Below are positions 47,566-57,140 of a stretch of 64,000 nt of DNA, one piece after another. The notes under the pieces are model-generated. The model was not told where the DNA came from and ran no database searches. It was given only the letters and a program-made list of their open reading frames with translations. The stretch is taken from assembly GCF_010882125.1 (NCBI RefSeq), contig NZ_JAAGVZ010000007.1, positions 1 to 64,000 on the forward strand, written 5' to 3'. The DNA comes from Peribacillus alkalitolerans (GTDB lineage Bacteria; Bacillota; Bacilli; Bacillales; DSM-1321). The translations under genes and the position numbers were made by a program. How positions within the stretch are numbered: the stretch's first letter is position 1; the number at the start of each line of letters is the position of its first letter.

Positions 47566-48165
47566 ATGTCGATGACAAGACAAGACGCTTGGAGTCAAGA
47601 TGAAGATTTATTACTAGCAGAAGTAGTGTTAAGGCATATTAGAGAAGGAAGTACCCAACTTACAGCTTTTGAAGAGGTCGGCAAGCAGCTCTCCAGGACA
47701 TCGGCTGCATGTGGATTCAGATGGAATTCCTTTGTTAGAAAACAATATAAATCAGGAATCGAACTGGCTAAAAAACAAAGAAAAGAATATAAGAAGAAAG
47801 CGTATCAGAAGAATCAGGTTCAAAGTAAGTCAGAAGTGAATACAAAGGACGCAGCGGTGGAGGTAGAAAGCACATTAAAACAAGCTGAATCGACCATACA
47901 AGGCGATAGTCTTAATTTGCAAAATATCGTAACATACTTAAATTCTTTTGAATCACTTGTTTCACAAAAGGATCAGGAAAAGGATAAATTGCAAAAGGAG
48001 TTAAAAATTCTTAAAGAAGAAAATTTTAAGCTATCAAGAATGAATGAAGAACTAGAAAATAAAATCCATACAATTGAAAGTGAATACCGTTCCATCCTTG
48101 AAATATTGGAGAAGGCCAGAAAACTTGTAAATAAAGAAGATGGCAAAAAAGTTCAAAAAGTATAA
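47566..48165 (+). CDS. ylbO: RsfA-type sporulation regulator YlbO
   Basis: 199-residue DNA-binding protein. It has an N-terminal SANT/Myb-like domain ([35 protein letters not shown]), a basic stretch [13 protein letters not shown], a charged linker and a C-terminal coiled coil (about residues 125-195). RsfA-family proteins adjust sigma-F-dependent forespore transcription in B. subtilis. ATG at 47566 is 8 nt after GGAGGG. Monocistronic with terminator at 48204. Confidence 0.88.
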   Translation: MSMTRQDAWSQDEDLLLAEVVLRHIREGSTQLTAFEEVGKQLSRTSAACGFRWNSFVRKQYKSGIELAKKQRKEYKKKAYQKNQVQSKSEVNTKDAAVEVESTLKQAESTIQGDSLNLQNIVTYLNSFESLVSQKDQEKDKLQKELKILKEENFKLSRMNEELENKIHTIESEYRSILEILEKARKLVNKEDGKKVQKV

Positions 48166-48203
48166 CCATAAATACCATTATTATTCTAGTATCATATAAA
48201 AAT

Positions 48204-48257
48204 AAAGGGAATGAAGATATAGACGCATAAAGCGTACATATCTTCATTCCCTTTTTA
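48204..48257 (+). terminator. Terminator after ylbO
   Basis: AAAGGGAATGAAGATAT pairs with ATATCTTCATTCCCTTT, with a 17-nt loop and weak T run; could act on either strand. Confidence 0.85.
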
Positions 48258-48381
48258 CCTTTATTTTTAGAAAGGAAGTATAAATTTGGCAACAGAGAAA
48301 CAAGTCGTTGTAGTTTCTAGTTTTTGTAAAAAAGTATAAGTGCGCTACTCCCTTGTCGTCGCTTGAGGGTTTGGCACTCGG

Positions 48382-48840
48382 CTAGTTTTCTAATGGTTTC
48401 CAAATTAAAGGATTTTGTCCTAAATCTCTTTCCATATCATAGGTAACCGCTTCAAAGCCCATCTTCATCCAAAAATCATGAGACTGGACTCTAGGGTTGG
48501 TCTTGATAGGTAAAGTGAAACTCTTTGCAAATGCAACTAGTGTTTCTCCATATCCTTTTCCTTGATAAGCAGGTAGAACTTCAAGTTTCCATAACTCTAA
48601 ATACTCTTGTGCAGGTTCAAAGTATAAGTCGAATTTAGCACTTCTCCGATATAATGACATACGAGCAACTAACTTATCGCCAAAGTAAATCCCGTAAAAT
48701 GGGGATTCACTATCATTTTCAATGATATTTGCCTCGAGGTCTTCATGCATAGAAAGTTCTTGAATGCCGTATTCTTTAAACTTCTTAAACTCTTCTAATG
48801 TCTTGTAATTGACTAGCAATGGCTCTACTTTATATTCCAT
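48382..48840 (-). CDS. ylbP: GNAT N-acetyltransferase YlbP
   Basis: 152-residue GNAT domain. The acetyl-CoA loop is in LEVLPAYQGKGYGETLVAFA, and the C-terminal HDFWMKMGFEAVTYDME matches the family end. B. subtilis YlbP lies in the same place between ylbO and ylbQ. Substrate unknown. It starts with ATG at 48840 after a GGGGGAAG site. Confidence 0.9.
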   Translation of the reverse strand: MEYKVEPLLVNYKTLEEFKKFKEYGIQELSMHEDLEANIIENDSESPFYGIYFGDKLVARMSLYRRSAKFDLYFEPAQEYLELWKLEVLPAYQGKGYGETLVAFAKSFTLPIKTNPRVQSHDFWMKMGFEAVTYDMERDLGQNPLIWKPLEN

Positions 48841-49103
48841 TTGCTTCTTCCCCCTCTATCTAGATGCAATTCGATGGTCATTATTAAAGATTTCTATAAA
48901 TTCATTATATAATAAATTCTTGTGAAATTCCTATAAAAATCACTTATAACAGTTTTAACAGGATTTGTTAAGATTATGTAGAATATATACATGACACTAA
49001 TTGGAGAGTATCGTTATATAACCAGTCATTTAGTCATGTGTCAATTTTTACATAAGGACATTTTAGTTAAAATAATCATACATACATAGGAGAGAATCAT
49101 GCC

Positions 49104-49994
49104 ATGAATATTGGGATAATTGGTGGGGGTGCGATAGGTCTTTTATTCGGCTTCTATTTATCATCTGAACATGCCATCACTATCTTTACTAAAACAGAGC
49201 ATCAAGCTAAGGAAATTAACGAGGATGGAATCCATTGCTTAATAGAGGATGTTCGTAAAATTGCCAAAGTTAATGCATGCAACCTTGAAGATAAAGGACT
49301 TATATCGGAACAAGATTTACTAATTATTACAGTCAAACAATATCAATTGGAAGTAGTCCTACCATATCTAAAAAATATTAAAAGCCAACTGATTTTCATA
49401 CAGAATGGAATGGCCCATCTCGACCAAATAAAACATTTAAAAGCGGATATTTTTCTTGGCACAGTGGAGCATGGAGCATTGAAAGTAGACAATCATACTG
49501 TACATCATACTGGCCACGGGTCTGTAAAAATGGCAGCGTTCCAAGGGGATATTAGCTCTATTTCCTTTTTAAGTAGGATTGAGAAATTCCCTATTTACTT
49601 CCAGGATCACTATTTACCAATGCTTCTCGATAAATTATTAGTCAATGCATGCGTAAACCCTTTAACTGCGATTCTAGAAGTGAAGAACGGAGAATTAATG
49701 ACCAATTCCCATTTCCATCACATACTAACAAGTTTATGTAAGGAATTATGTACTGTATTTGAAATATCAGATTGGAAACAAGTATTAGGACACATTGAAT
49801 ATGTTTGTAGAAATACAAGCAGTAATAGTTCGTCGATGTTAAAAGATATTGAAAATCAAAGACAAACAGAAATAGATGCAATTCTAGGGTATGTTTTAGC
49901 TGAGGCCAAAAAGAGAAATCATCTCGCATTGCTTAGTGAATCTCTTTACAACATGGTAAAGGGGAAGGAGCTGCAGTCAGGGAAGGGGAAGTAG
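49104..49994 (+). CDS. panE: 2-dehydropantoate 2-reductase
   Basis: NADPH-dependent ketopantoate reductase giving pantoate for CoA synthesis; corresponds to B. subtilis ylbQ. The Rossmann motif IGIIGGGAIGLLFGFYLS, the IFIQNGMAHLDQI segment and the catalytic Lys region LLDKLLVNACVNPLTAIL are visible. 296 residues, family length. The next gene starts immediately at its stop. Confidence 0.88.
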   Translation: MNIGIIGGGAIGLLFGFYLSSEHAITIFTKTEHQAKEINEDGIHCLIEDVRKIAKVNACNLEDKGLISEQDLLIITVKQYQLEVVLPYLKNIKSQLIFIQNGMAHLDQIKHLKADIFLGTVEHGALKVDNHTVHHTGHGSVKMAAFQGDISSISFLSRIEKFPIYFQDHYLPMLLDKLLVNACVNPLTAILEVKNGELMTNSHFHHILTSLCKELCTVFEISDWKQVLGHIEYVCRNTSSNSSSMLKDIENQRQTEIDAILGYVLAEAKKRNHLALLSESLYNMVKGKELQSGKGK

Positions 49995-50381
49995 ATGTCA
50001 AATATTCTATCGTTCATTATTGCAACGTTTGTAACTGTACCGATAATTGGGTATCTCCTATCATTTATTATTGCTAAACAAATCACGAAAAACCATCGTA
50101 TGTCTGTAAGGATATCAGTGGATATCAGTACTATCCTTTTTATTGTTTCGGTCCATTTTTTAATACATACAATTTGGGGGATTTCGATGATTTGGGCCAT
50201 TTTTTTAGTACTGATAATGGTAGCACTAACTGTAGTCATTGTGCATTATAAAGTGAAAGAAGAAATTGTCATGAATAAAGTGGTTCGAGGTTTTTGGAAA
50301 CTAAATTTTATCATTTTTTCATTTGCTTATATCGTTTTAGTGATCTATGGGTTGGTTAAGAGTGTAACCATGACGATTTGA
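49995..50381 (+). CDS. DUF3397 membrane protein
   Basis: 128-residue protein with four predicted helices and the DUF3397-like start FIIATFVTVPIIGYLLSFII. It is adjacent to panE with no spacer (ATG directly after the stop). Such proteins are commonly next to panE/ylbQ in Bacillales. Function unknown. Confidence 0.8.
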   Translation: MSNILSFIIATFVTVPIIGYLLSFIIAKQITKNHRMSVRISVDISTILFIVSVHFLIHTIWGISMIWAIFLVLIMVALTVVIVHYKVKEEIVMNKVVRGFWKLNFIIFSFAYIVLVIYGLVKSVTMTI

Positions 50382-50392
50382 TTGATAACAGT

Positions 50393-50432
50393 ATGCTTAA
50401 TGATTTGTTAATTCATTGGGCATTTTTTTTTC
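50393..50432 (+). terminator. Terminator after the DUF3397 gene
   Basis: Imperfect stem TGCTTAATGA / TAATTCATTGGGCA followed by eight or more T. Confidence 0.65.
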
Positions 50433-50494
50433 TTTTCCAACTTAACGGTGTTATACTCTAAAGGCGTATGTAGTTGTATTTGAAAGGAAGTATT

Positions 50495-52132
50495 ATGATG
50501 GAATTAAAAGAACTGGCTTTACCTTCCATAAATAAGTTTGCATCAGATTACATAAAGAATAAATTAGCAATCCAGGAATTCTTCCATTATGATCTTCAAG
50601 AGCAAAATGTTTACCGGACACGGCTTAAAGATCTGCAGGAAAGAACATTTAAGAGACAAGAACTTGCAGAATATATATCTACCTATATGTCTCCACTAGG
50701 ACTTACCGATAAAATTAAACAAAACCTCAATGCTCTTGTAGAGAAGGATACAACTGTTGTCATTGGTGGACAGCAAGCAGGTCTATTATCAGGTCCCCTT
50801 TATACGATCCATAAGATCATATCCATTATCAAACTTGCAGAGCAACAATCTCTCAACTTAGGAAAAAAAGTGGTGCCTGTCTTTTGGGTAGCAGGGGAAG
50901 ATCATGATTTGCAGGAAGTGAACCATGTTTTTGTTCAGAAAGGCAATCGTTATGAGAAAGTTTCCTATCCTTATTATCAAGAAACTAAGTCTATGATTTC
51001 TGACGTTCCACTTGACTTCGGCACCGTTGAACGATGGGCTTCTGATGTTTTTCAATCCTTTGGCGAAACTAGATATACAAAGACGTTGCTTGAGGAAGTA
51101 AAATATATTGCTAGTGAATCAAACAACTTTAGTGATTTTTTCGTAAAATTAGTTCATTCATGGTTCAAGGATTATGGGTTACTGATCATCGATGCTGCCG
51201 ATGAAAAATTACGAAGGCATGAAAGTGATTATTTTGAACAGTTAATCCTTAACCAAGAACAAATAACAAATCAAGTCATGAAGCAACAATCCTTCATGAT
51301 AGAAAAAGGGTATAAACGAACCATTGAACTAGAAGATTACGCAGCAAACCTTTTCTTTTACGACATAGAGAAGCATGAGCGTGCCCTACTATTTTATGAT
51401 CCAGATACTCATCAGTTTAAAGATAAAGCTGGAGCTTATATTTTTACTAAAGAACAATTATTGGAATTGGCAAAGCAGAAACCTGAATGTTTAAGTAACA
51501 ATGTGGTATCAAGGCCGATTATGCAGGAAATGTTGTTCCCAGTACTTGCTTTTATCTCAGGTCCAGGTGAAGTAGCATATTGGAGTGAATTAAAGCTTGC
51601 TTTTGAATGGCTGGAAATGAAAATGCCTCCTATCGTACCGAGATTGAATATTACTTTTATTGAAAAGGATATTCAAAAAGCTTTACATGAAATTGATGTT
51701 GACATATATGAGGTATTGGCCTATGGAATAGATGGTGCTAAGTCTAGGTTCTTAAATTCCATTAAAGATTCAAGTATTGAAAGCTTATATGGCCAAATGA
51801 AGAATCAGCTTATAATCAATCATCAAATGTTGTCCCAAGCGGCTTTACATTATGATAAAGGGTTAGAGCCATTGTTAAAGAAAAATGCAGATTTAATAAA
51901 TGAGCAATTGGATTTCATATACGATCGTATAAACGGAAGTGTCGAGAAGAAGCACAATCATATATTGAATAAATATATTGATGTTCAGAACCAATTGCGC
52001 CCACTTTCTTCCCCACAAGAAAGAATCATCAATCTGTACTATTATTTAAACAAATATGGTCCAGAATTTATTCCAGACCTAATGAAAGTTGACCTCGAAT
52101 TCAATAGCATGCACAAGGTTGTCCTTGTATAA
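50495..52132 (+). CDS. bshC: Bacillithiol biosynthesis cysteine-adding enzyme BshC
   Basis: Last enzyme of bacillithiol synthesis, adding cysteine to glucosaminyl-malate. 545 residues; the B. subtilis protein is 539. It shows VVIGGQQAGLLSGPLYTIHKI, VFWVAGEDHDLQEVNH, and SRPIMQEMLFPVLAFISGPGE. Two adjacent ATGs (50495, 50498) follow AAAGGAAG; the frame opens upstream at 50474. The C-terminal half is a coiled-coil-rich region. It is immediately upstream of the mraZ block, as in B. subtilis (yllA). Confidence 0.95.
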   Translation: MMELKELALPSINKFASDYIKNKLAIQEFFHYDLQEQNVYRTRLKDLQERTFKRQELAEYISTYMSPLGLTDKIKQNLNALVEKDTTVVIGGQQAGLLSGPLYTIHKIISIIKLAEQQSLNLGKKVVPVFWVAGEDHDLQEVNHVFVQKGNRYEKVSYPYYQETKSMISDVPLDFGTVERWASDVFQSFGETRYTKTLLEEVKYIASESNNFSDFFVKLVHSWFKDYGLLIIDAADEKLRRHESDYFEQLILNQEQITNQVMKQQSFMIEKGYKRTIELEDYAANLFFYDIEKHERALLFYDPDTHQFKDKAGAYIFTKEQLLELAKQKPECLSNNVVSRPIMQEMLFPVLAFISGPGEVAYWSELKLAFEWLEMKMPPIVPRLNITFIEKDIQKALHEIDVDIYEVLAYGIDGAKSRFLNSIKDSSIESLYGQMKNQLIINHQMLSQAALHYDKGLEPLLKKNADLINEQLDFIYDRINGSVEKKHNHILNKYIDVQNQLRPLSSPQERIINLYYYLNKYGPEFIPDLMKVDLEFNSMHKVVLV

Positions 52133-52174
52133 GAAGAGTCAATGTCCCTAATTGTGGGGATGTTGACTCTTTTT
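52133..52174 (+). terminator. Terminator after bshC
   Basis: AAGAGTCAATGTCCC / GGGGATGTTGACTCTT stem followed by six T, directly at the bshC stop. Confidence 0.92.
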
Positions 52175-52233
52175 TATGGCTGCTTTTGTAAAGATTGTTG
52201 ATCTTCTAATGTAATTCAACTATAACGGTCTGA

Positions 52234-52420
52234 GTTGATTGTAGCGGAGGGCACTTGACTCCTCGAAAATGCATTCGCATTTCCTTCGTGGTGTTTATTC
52301 GAGGAAGCTTATTCAATGTCCTGCGGGAAAAAGAGGGAAGTGGGAGACCCCACAGGTGGTAATGCCGAGGAGGCTCCCATCCCTCCCCGCGGAAAGCAAG
52401 TGCCTGGAGCTGCAACCAAC
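52234..52420 (+). repeat. Interspersed repeat family A, long (187 bp) form
   Basis: Starts GTTGATTG, ends GCAACCAAC. Same length and insert as the copy at 46373-46559. Inner inverted arms CCTCGAA / TTCGAGG frame part of the insert. Conserved 3' block CCCCGCGGAAAGCAAG and CCTGGAGC are shared with all copies. No gene is evident between the bshC terminator and mraZ. Confidence 0.85.
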
Positions 52421-52672
52421 GGGCAGCCTTTATATACTTAAAACAACAATCTATACGAAAAGAGCCTTTTTAATATGGATTGATGATGACTGTCATATAA
52501 ATTATCACATGTTTTTATCAGCAAATTGTGGGGTAATAATTCGTCATTCGCTAAATCGCGCCTTCATGAGCTTCCAACCTTAAAAAAACACTGTCCAAAC
52601 CTGTAGAATACACGCGAAAACCAAAAAAAATGCTAAAAGGAATATATTAGTATAAGAAGAATATTAAAAATA

Positions 52673-52717
52673 GTGGTAGAAAGTGGAGGGATGTGGTAAA
52701 TTTGAGATAGAAAGTGG
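52673..52717 (+). promoter_or_regulatory. Candidate MraZ operator: phased GTGG boxes
   Basis: GTGG occurs at 52673, 52683, 52693 and 52714, in contexts TAGTGGT, AAGTGGA, ATGTGGT and AAGTGGG. The first three are exactly 10 bp apart and the last is at 21 bp (two turns). This matches MraZ autoregulatory direct repeats known in other bacteria (TGGG or GTGG/T boxes with 10-bp period). It lies just before the mraZ start at 52729. Confidence 0.7.
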
Positions 52718-52728
52718 GGGTAGAGCAT

Positions 52729-53160
52729 ATGTTCATGGGCGAGTACCATCATAACATTGATAATAAGGGTCGCTTAATTGTTCCGTCGAAGTTCAGGGAG
52801 CTTTTAGGGGAACAATTTGTGTTAACACGTGGACTCGATCAATGTTTGTTCGGTTATCCCATGGAAGAGTGGCGCTTGCTTGAGGAAAAACTCAAGGCCT
52901 TACCATTAACGAAAAAAGACGCTCGAGCCTTTACAAGATTTTTCTTTTCTGGCGCAACGGAGTGCGAAGTGGACAAGCAAGGCAGAATCAACATACCAAC
53001 TCCCTTAACGGGCTATGCCCAGCTCGAAAAAGAGTGCGTTGTTTTAGGTGTTTCAAACAGAATTGAGATTTGGAGCAAGCCTCTTTGGGAAGACTATTTT
53101 ACAGCATCTGAAGATTCTTTCGCTGATATAGCAGAAAATATGATTGGTTTTGACATTTGA
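52729..53160 (+). CDS. mraZ: Transcriptional regulator MraZ
   Basis: 143-residue DNA-binding protein with two AbrB-like swapped hairpin domains: [20 protein letters not shown] and [22 protein letters not shown] at 52729 has GTGGGGG about 9 nt upstream, matching B. subtilis length exactly. It controls the division and cell-wall cluster it heads. rsmH follows within the same transcript. Confidence 0.96.
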   Translation: MFMGEYHHNIDNKGRLIVPSKFRELLGEQFVLTRGLDQCLFGYPMEEWRLLEEKLKALPLTKKDARAFTRFFFSGATECEVDKQGRINIPTPLTGYAQLEKECVVLGVSNRIEIWSKPLWEDYFTASEDSFADIAENMIGFDI

Positions 53161-53203
53161 TAAGCGAATAGAACGGACAACGAGCAATTGGAGAGTGATA
53201 GGT

Positions 53204-54136
53204 TTGTTTAAGCATAAAACTGTATTATTGAAGGAAACAGTTAATGGATTGGATATTAAGCCTGATGGCATTTATGTGGATTGTACGTTAGGTGGAGCTG
53301 GACATAGTAGTTATCTACTATCCCAACTTTCAGACCAAGGAAGGCTATATGCGTTCGATCAAGATGAAACAGCAATCAAAAGCGCAAAAGAAATGCTAAA
53401 AGATTATGGTGAAAAAGTCACTCTAATCCAAAGTAATTTTACATACATCAAGGAAGAATTAGCAAAACGAGGCGTAATAAAAGTCGATGGTGTTTTATAT
53501 GATTTAGGAGTTTCCTCCCCACAATTGGATACCCCTGAACGAGGATTCAGTTACCAGCATGATGCCCCTCTAGACATGAGGATGGACCAAGACGCTGAAT
53601 TATCAGCTTATGATGTTGTCAACCATTGGTCTTTCAACGATTTAACGCGTATCTTTTTTCAATATGGTGAAGAGAAATTTTCAAAACAAATTGCAAGAAA
53701 GATTGAAGCAGCTAGAGAAAAGAAACCAATCGAAACAACGTTTGAATTGGTTGAACTGATCAAGGATGGGATTCCTGCTCCGGCACGAAGAACGGGTGGA
53801 CATCCTGCAAAACGGGTATTCCAAGCGATACGAATCGCAGTAAATGATGAGTTGAAAGTGTTTGAACAATCATTGGAACAAAGTATCTCCATTTTGAATA
53901 CTGGCGGAAGAATTTCAGTCATAACATTCCATTCATTAGAGGATAGAATTTGTAAGACTGTCTTTAAAAAAGCGAGTGAGGTCCCTCAATTACCTCCAGG
54001 ACTACCTGTTATTCCGGATGAATTCAAACCTGAGTTAAAACTTGTTAATAGAAAGCCGATAATACCTAGTGAAGAAGAGCTTGAAGAAAATAACCGTGCA
54101 CGGTCAGCCAAGTTACGGATTGCTGAAAAATTATAA
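53204..54136 (+). CDS. rsmH: 16S rRNA m4C1402 methyltransferase RsmH (MraW)
   Basis: SAM-dependent N4-methyltransferase of C1402. TTG start at 53204 with GGAGAG upstream yields the expected [16 protein letters not shown]; the frame is open to 53144. Motifs [15 protein letters not shown] (SAM), [18 protein letters not shown] and [13 protein letters not shown] are present. 310 residues as in B. subtilis. ftsL follows 20 bp later. Confidence 0.96.
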   Translation: MFKHKTVLLKETVNGLDIKPDGIYVDCTLGGAGHSSYLLSQLSDQGRLYAFDQDETAIKSAKEMLKDYGEKVTLIQSNFTYIKEELAKRGVIKVDGVLYDLGVSSPQLDTPERGFSYQHDAPLDMRMDQDAELSAYDVVNHWSFNDLTRIFFQYGEEKFSKQIARKIEAAREKKPIETTFELVELIKDGIPAPARRTGGHPAKRVFQAIRIAVNDELKVFEQSLEQSISILNTGGRISVITFHSLEDRICKTVFKKASEVPQLPPGLPVIPDEFKPELKLVNRKPIIPSEEELEENNRARSAKLRIAEKL

Positions 54137-54156
54137 TAATACAGGGGGGAAACAAG

Positions 54157-54516
54157 ATGAGCAATTTAGCTAGAAAAATTCAAGAACAAAGAAATCATGA
54201 GCAACAGAATGAAACGTCCGTACAGACGGTTGTCAGACATAAGGCTAGAATCACGGTTGGTGAAAAAATTCTTATGGTCGCATTCGCATTAGTCATGACG
54301 GTATTGGCTGCGACTATTGTTTCCAACCAATATGCAATTTATGAAGCGAATAAAGATATCCAAATAGTCGAGTCATCCATCTCAGATCAAAACAAAGTCA
54401 ATAATGATTTGAAAGTAGAAGTTAGCGAACTCAGTACATATGAGCGAATCTGGCAAAAAGCTTCTGAATTAGGGCTAAAGCTTAATGAAAATAATGTCAA
54501 GGTTGTGCAAAAATAA
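54157..54516 (+). CDS. ftsL: Cell division protein FtsL
   Basis: 119-residue bitopic protein with a cytosolic basic N-terminus, one membrane helix (EKILMVAFALVMTVLAATIV) and a short extracellular leucine-zipper coiled coil. It works with DivIC and PBP2B in the divisome. ATG after AGGGGGG. Its stop codon overlaps the pbpB start (TAATG). Confidence 0.92.
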   Translation: MSNLARKIQEQRNHEQQNETSVQTVVRHKARITVGEKILMVAFALVMTVLAATIVSNQYAIYEANKDIQIVESSISDQNKVNNDLKVEVSELSTYERIWQKASELGLKLNENNVKVVQK

Positions 54517-56720
54517 TGTACGTGAAACAGAGAAATATGAACACGGGAGCAGCCATTCTGATACTAATATTCGGACTGCTCTTTTTTCTATTGAGTTGTA
54601 GATTTGTGTTCATACAAGCATCAGGTGAAGCTGGTGGCGAGGTGCTTGCAGCAAAGGCGCAAGCCAAATACACAAAATATCGGACCATTGATGCCAGCAG
54701 GGGATCGATATTGGATAGCCGCGGAGCAGTTATCGCCGAAGATACACCTTCTTATTCTTTAGTGGCTATTCTGGATGATAGCATGACGGTCGACAAGAAT
54801 AATCCACAACATGTAGTGGACAAAGAAGAAACTGCAGAAAAACTCTCTAAATATATAGATTTAGAAAGAAGTCAAATTCTTGAAAGATTAGATAAAGAGG
54901 ATGCTTTCCAAGTCGAATTTGGTGCTGCAGGACGCGATCTTTCCCACAAAACAAAACAAGAGATTGAAGCGTTGAAGTTACCAGGGATTACTTTCAGAAA
55001 AGATACGAAGAGGTTTTATCCGAATGGTGTTTTTGCTTCCCATGTAGTGGGTTATGTGGAAAAAAAGACGAAGAACACAGAAAAATCGTCTGAAACAGAA
55101 ACAGTCGGGATGTTAGGCTTGGAAAAAACATTACAACCCTTATTAAAAGAAACTGATGGGAAGGTTAAATATGAAAGTGATCGATGGGGTTTTCTTCTAC
55201 CGAATAAGAAGGAAGAAAAAGTAATCCCTCCAAAGGATGGAAATACGGTTCAACTGACGTTGGATAAAAAAATCCAAACCTTCCTTGAGGATTCTCTGAA
55301 TCAAGTATACAAAGAATACAAGCCGAAGGAACTTATTGCAATCGTAGCAAACCCAAAAACTGGGGAAATATATGCAATGGCTCAGAGACCTACCTTCCAT
55401 CCTACAACTCGTGAGGGCTTAAGCCAGAACTGGAAAAACCTTGCGATTGAAGAGAATTTCGAGCCAGGTTCCACTATGAAAGTGTTTACTTTGGCCGCTG
55501 CTGTCGAAGAAAATAAATTCAATCCGAATGGCACATTCAAAACAGGTTCATACAAAGGCGTATCTAGTGACCATAGTGGTATACCAAGAGGGAAAACCAT
55601 CACGTTTTTAGAAGGTTTACAGAGATCTTCCAATGTTGCTTTTGCGACCATCGCAATGGAACATTTGGGAGCGGATAAATTCAGAGAATATTTGACCAAA
55701 TTTGGGTTTGAACAACCAACTGGCATAGATTTGCCAAATGAGGTGGGTGGGAAAATCTTATATAAATGGCAAAGTGAGAAAATCACGACAGCCTTCGGTC
55801 AAGGTACAGTCATAACTCCAATCCAACAAATTCAAGCATTTTCTGCAATTGCAAATGATGGGAAAATGAGAAAACCGTATGTGATCGATAAAGTCATTGA
55901 TCCGAGTGGAAATATTGTAAAACAAACTAAACCAGAAGTGGTTGGCCAGCCTATTTCAGCTTCTACAGCTGAAAAGGTAAGAAATTATCTTGAAACGGTT
56001 GTCTCTGCAGAAAAAGGAACAGGTAGAAAGTATAGTATTGATGGGTATAAAGTTGCCGGTAAAACAGGGACAGCTCAAATCATAGGGAAAGATGGAAAAT
56101 ATCAAGTAGGTAAAAACAACTATCTTTTCTCCTTTATTGGGATGGCTCCAAAGGAAGACCCTCAATTAATCATGTATGTTGCAGCACTACAACCTGAACT
56201 GGGAGAGACAAAAACTGGAGCGGATGTCCTATCGGCTATATTTAATCCAGTAATGAAAAGTAGTTTGCAATATTTAAATATCAAACCTTCAAATATTCAA
56301 GAGGTAAAATCAAAAGGAATTGAAGACTACTCTTCAGTATCAACCACTAAAGCGCAAGAACAATTGCAAAAGGATGGATATGAGGTGGTAGTCTTAGGTA
56401 AAGGAGAACAAGTCATTAATCAATCCCCTAAGCCGGGTAGTATATTGCTTGAAGGCGAAAAAATCATCCTTTTAACAAATGGGGATATTAAAATGCCTGA
56501 TTTAAAAGGCTGGTCTTTACGAGACGTCATGAAGGTTGCCAAGATTGCAAATCTGGATTTGAATACAGCAGGAAGTGGCTATGTTACGAAACAAAATATC
56601 AAGCCTGGCACGAAAATCACAAAAGGTATGTATTGCATCATAGATCTAAAGCCACCAGAGACAATGATCAAAAAAGAAAAAAAGTCCACTAAAAAAGACG
56701 AAGAAGAAGTACATGATTAA
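54516..56720 (+). CDS. pbpB: Penicillin-binding protein 2B, septal transpeptidase
   Basis: Class B PBP, partner of FtsW. It has an N-terminal anchor helix, the PBP dimerisation/pedestal region and a transpeptidase domain with SxxK in EPGSTMKVF, SxN in RSSNVAF and KTG in GKTGTAQ. Two C-terminal PASTA domains follow (about residues 595-655 and 655-715), and a basic tail KKEKKSTKKDEEE. 734 residues. Repeat family B begins 2 nt after its stop. Confidence 0.96.
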   Translation: MYVKQRNMNTGAAILILIFGLLFFLLSCRFVFIQASGEAGGEVLAAKAQAKYTKYRTIDASRGSILDSRGAVIAEDTPSYSLVAILDDSMTVDKNNPQHVVDKEETAEKLSKYIDLERSQILERLDKEDAFQVEFGAAGRDLSHKTKQEIEALKLPGITFRKDTKRFYPNGVFASHVVGYVEKKTKNTEKSSETETVGMLGLEKTLQPLLKETDGKVKYESDRWGFLLPNKKEEKVIPPKDGNTVQLTLDKKIQTFLEDSLNQVYKEYKPKELIAIVANPKTGEIYAMAQRPTFHPTTREGLSQNWKNLAIEENFEPGSTMKVFTLAAAVEENKFNPNGTFKTGSYKGVSSDHSGIPRGKTITFLEGLQRSSNVAFATIAMEHLGADKFREYLTKFGFEQPTGIDLPNEVGGKILYKWQSEKITTAFGQGTVITPIQQIQAFSAIANDGKMRKPYVIDKVIDPSGNIVKQTKPEVVGQPISASTAEKVRNYLETVVSAEKGTGRKYSIDGYKVAGKTGTAQIIGKDGKYQVGKNNYLFSFIGMAPKEDPQLIMYVAALQPELGETKTGADVLSAIFNPVMKSSLQYLNIKPSNIQEVKSKGIEDYSSVSTTKAQEQLQKDGYEVVVLGKGEQVINQSPKPGSILLEGEKIILLTNGDIKMPDLKGWSLRDVMKVAKIANLDLNTAGSGYVTKQNIKPGTKITKGMYCIIDLKPPETMIKKEKKSTKKDEEEVHD

Positions 56721-56722
56721 TA

Positions 56723-56933
56723 GAAAAGCGAAAGCGCCCTGCTTAGCGACGTATGGGCTGGAGGAATCCGCATGAGATAAAGGAAACACGAAGAACGATA
56801 GTGATTCGATGTTGACTTATCGTAAGGAGGAGGCCGAAGCACACTAGTCGCTGGGCGCTGGCCGACAAAAACGCCACGTCCTGTGGCATTGTCGGCACTA
56901 GTACGTCCTGTACGTCGTAGCTAGACACTGCTC
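56723..56933 (+). repeat. Interspersed repeat family B, single copy after pbpB
   Basis: Starts AGAAAAGCGAAAGCGCCC and ends AGCTAGACACTGCTC, in the same orientation as pbpB. Its reverse complement matches 34617-34763. A short second head (AAAAAAGCGAAAGCGCC) at about 56964 suggests a further fragment. Together they fill most of the pbpB-spoVD gap. Confidence 0.82.
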
Positions 56934-57048
56934 AAACTTCAGAAACCTATCTTTATATTAATAAAAAAGCGAAAGCGCCTTCGGAACAATCAAAAAGAAG
57001 ATTGTTCCTGCGAGGATTATTCTAAGAAGCTTTCTCTTAGTGCTTTAT

Positions 57049-57085
57049 AGAACAAGCCTTCCTGTTTTGTAGGAAGGCTTGTTCT
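57049..57085 (+). terminator. Hairpin upstream of spoVD
   Basis: Perfect AGAACAAGCCTTCCT / AGGAAGGCTTGTTCT stem with 7-nt loop; only ATTTC follows. It probably ends or attenuates read-through from pbpB. A smaller hairpin GGAACAATC / GATTGTTCC is at about 56981-57007. Confidence 0.6.
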
Positions 57086-57140
57086 ATTTCCCCTTGTACA
57101 AGCATAGATTGAAAGCAAGTGTGAGTTGGGGGTGCTTTCT

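Noticed and set aside
52269-52583. Open frame across a family A repeat
   Set aside because: It runs through the repeat and its flank with no ribosome site or homology; the repeat explains it.
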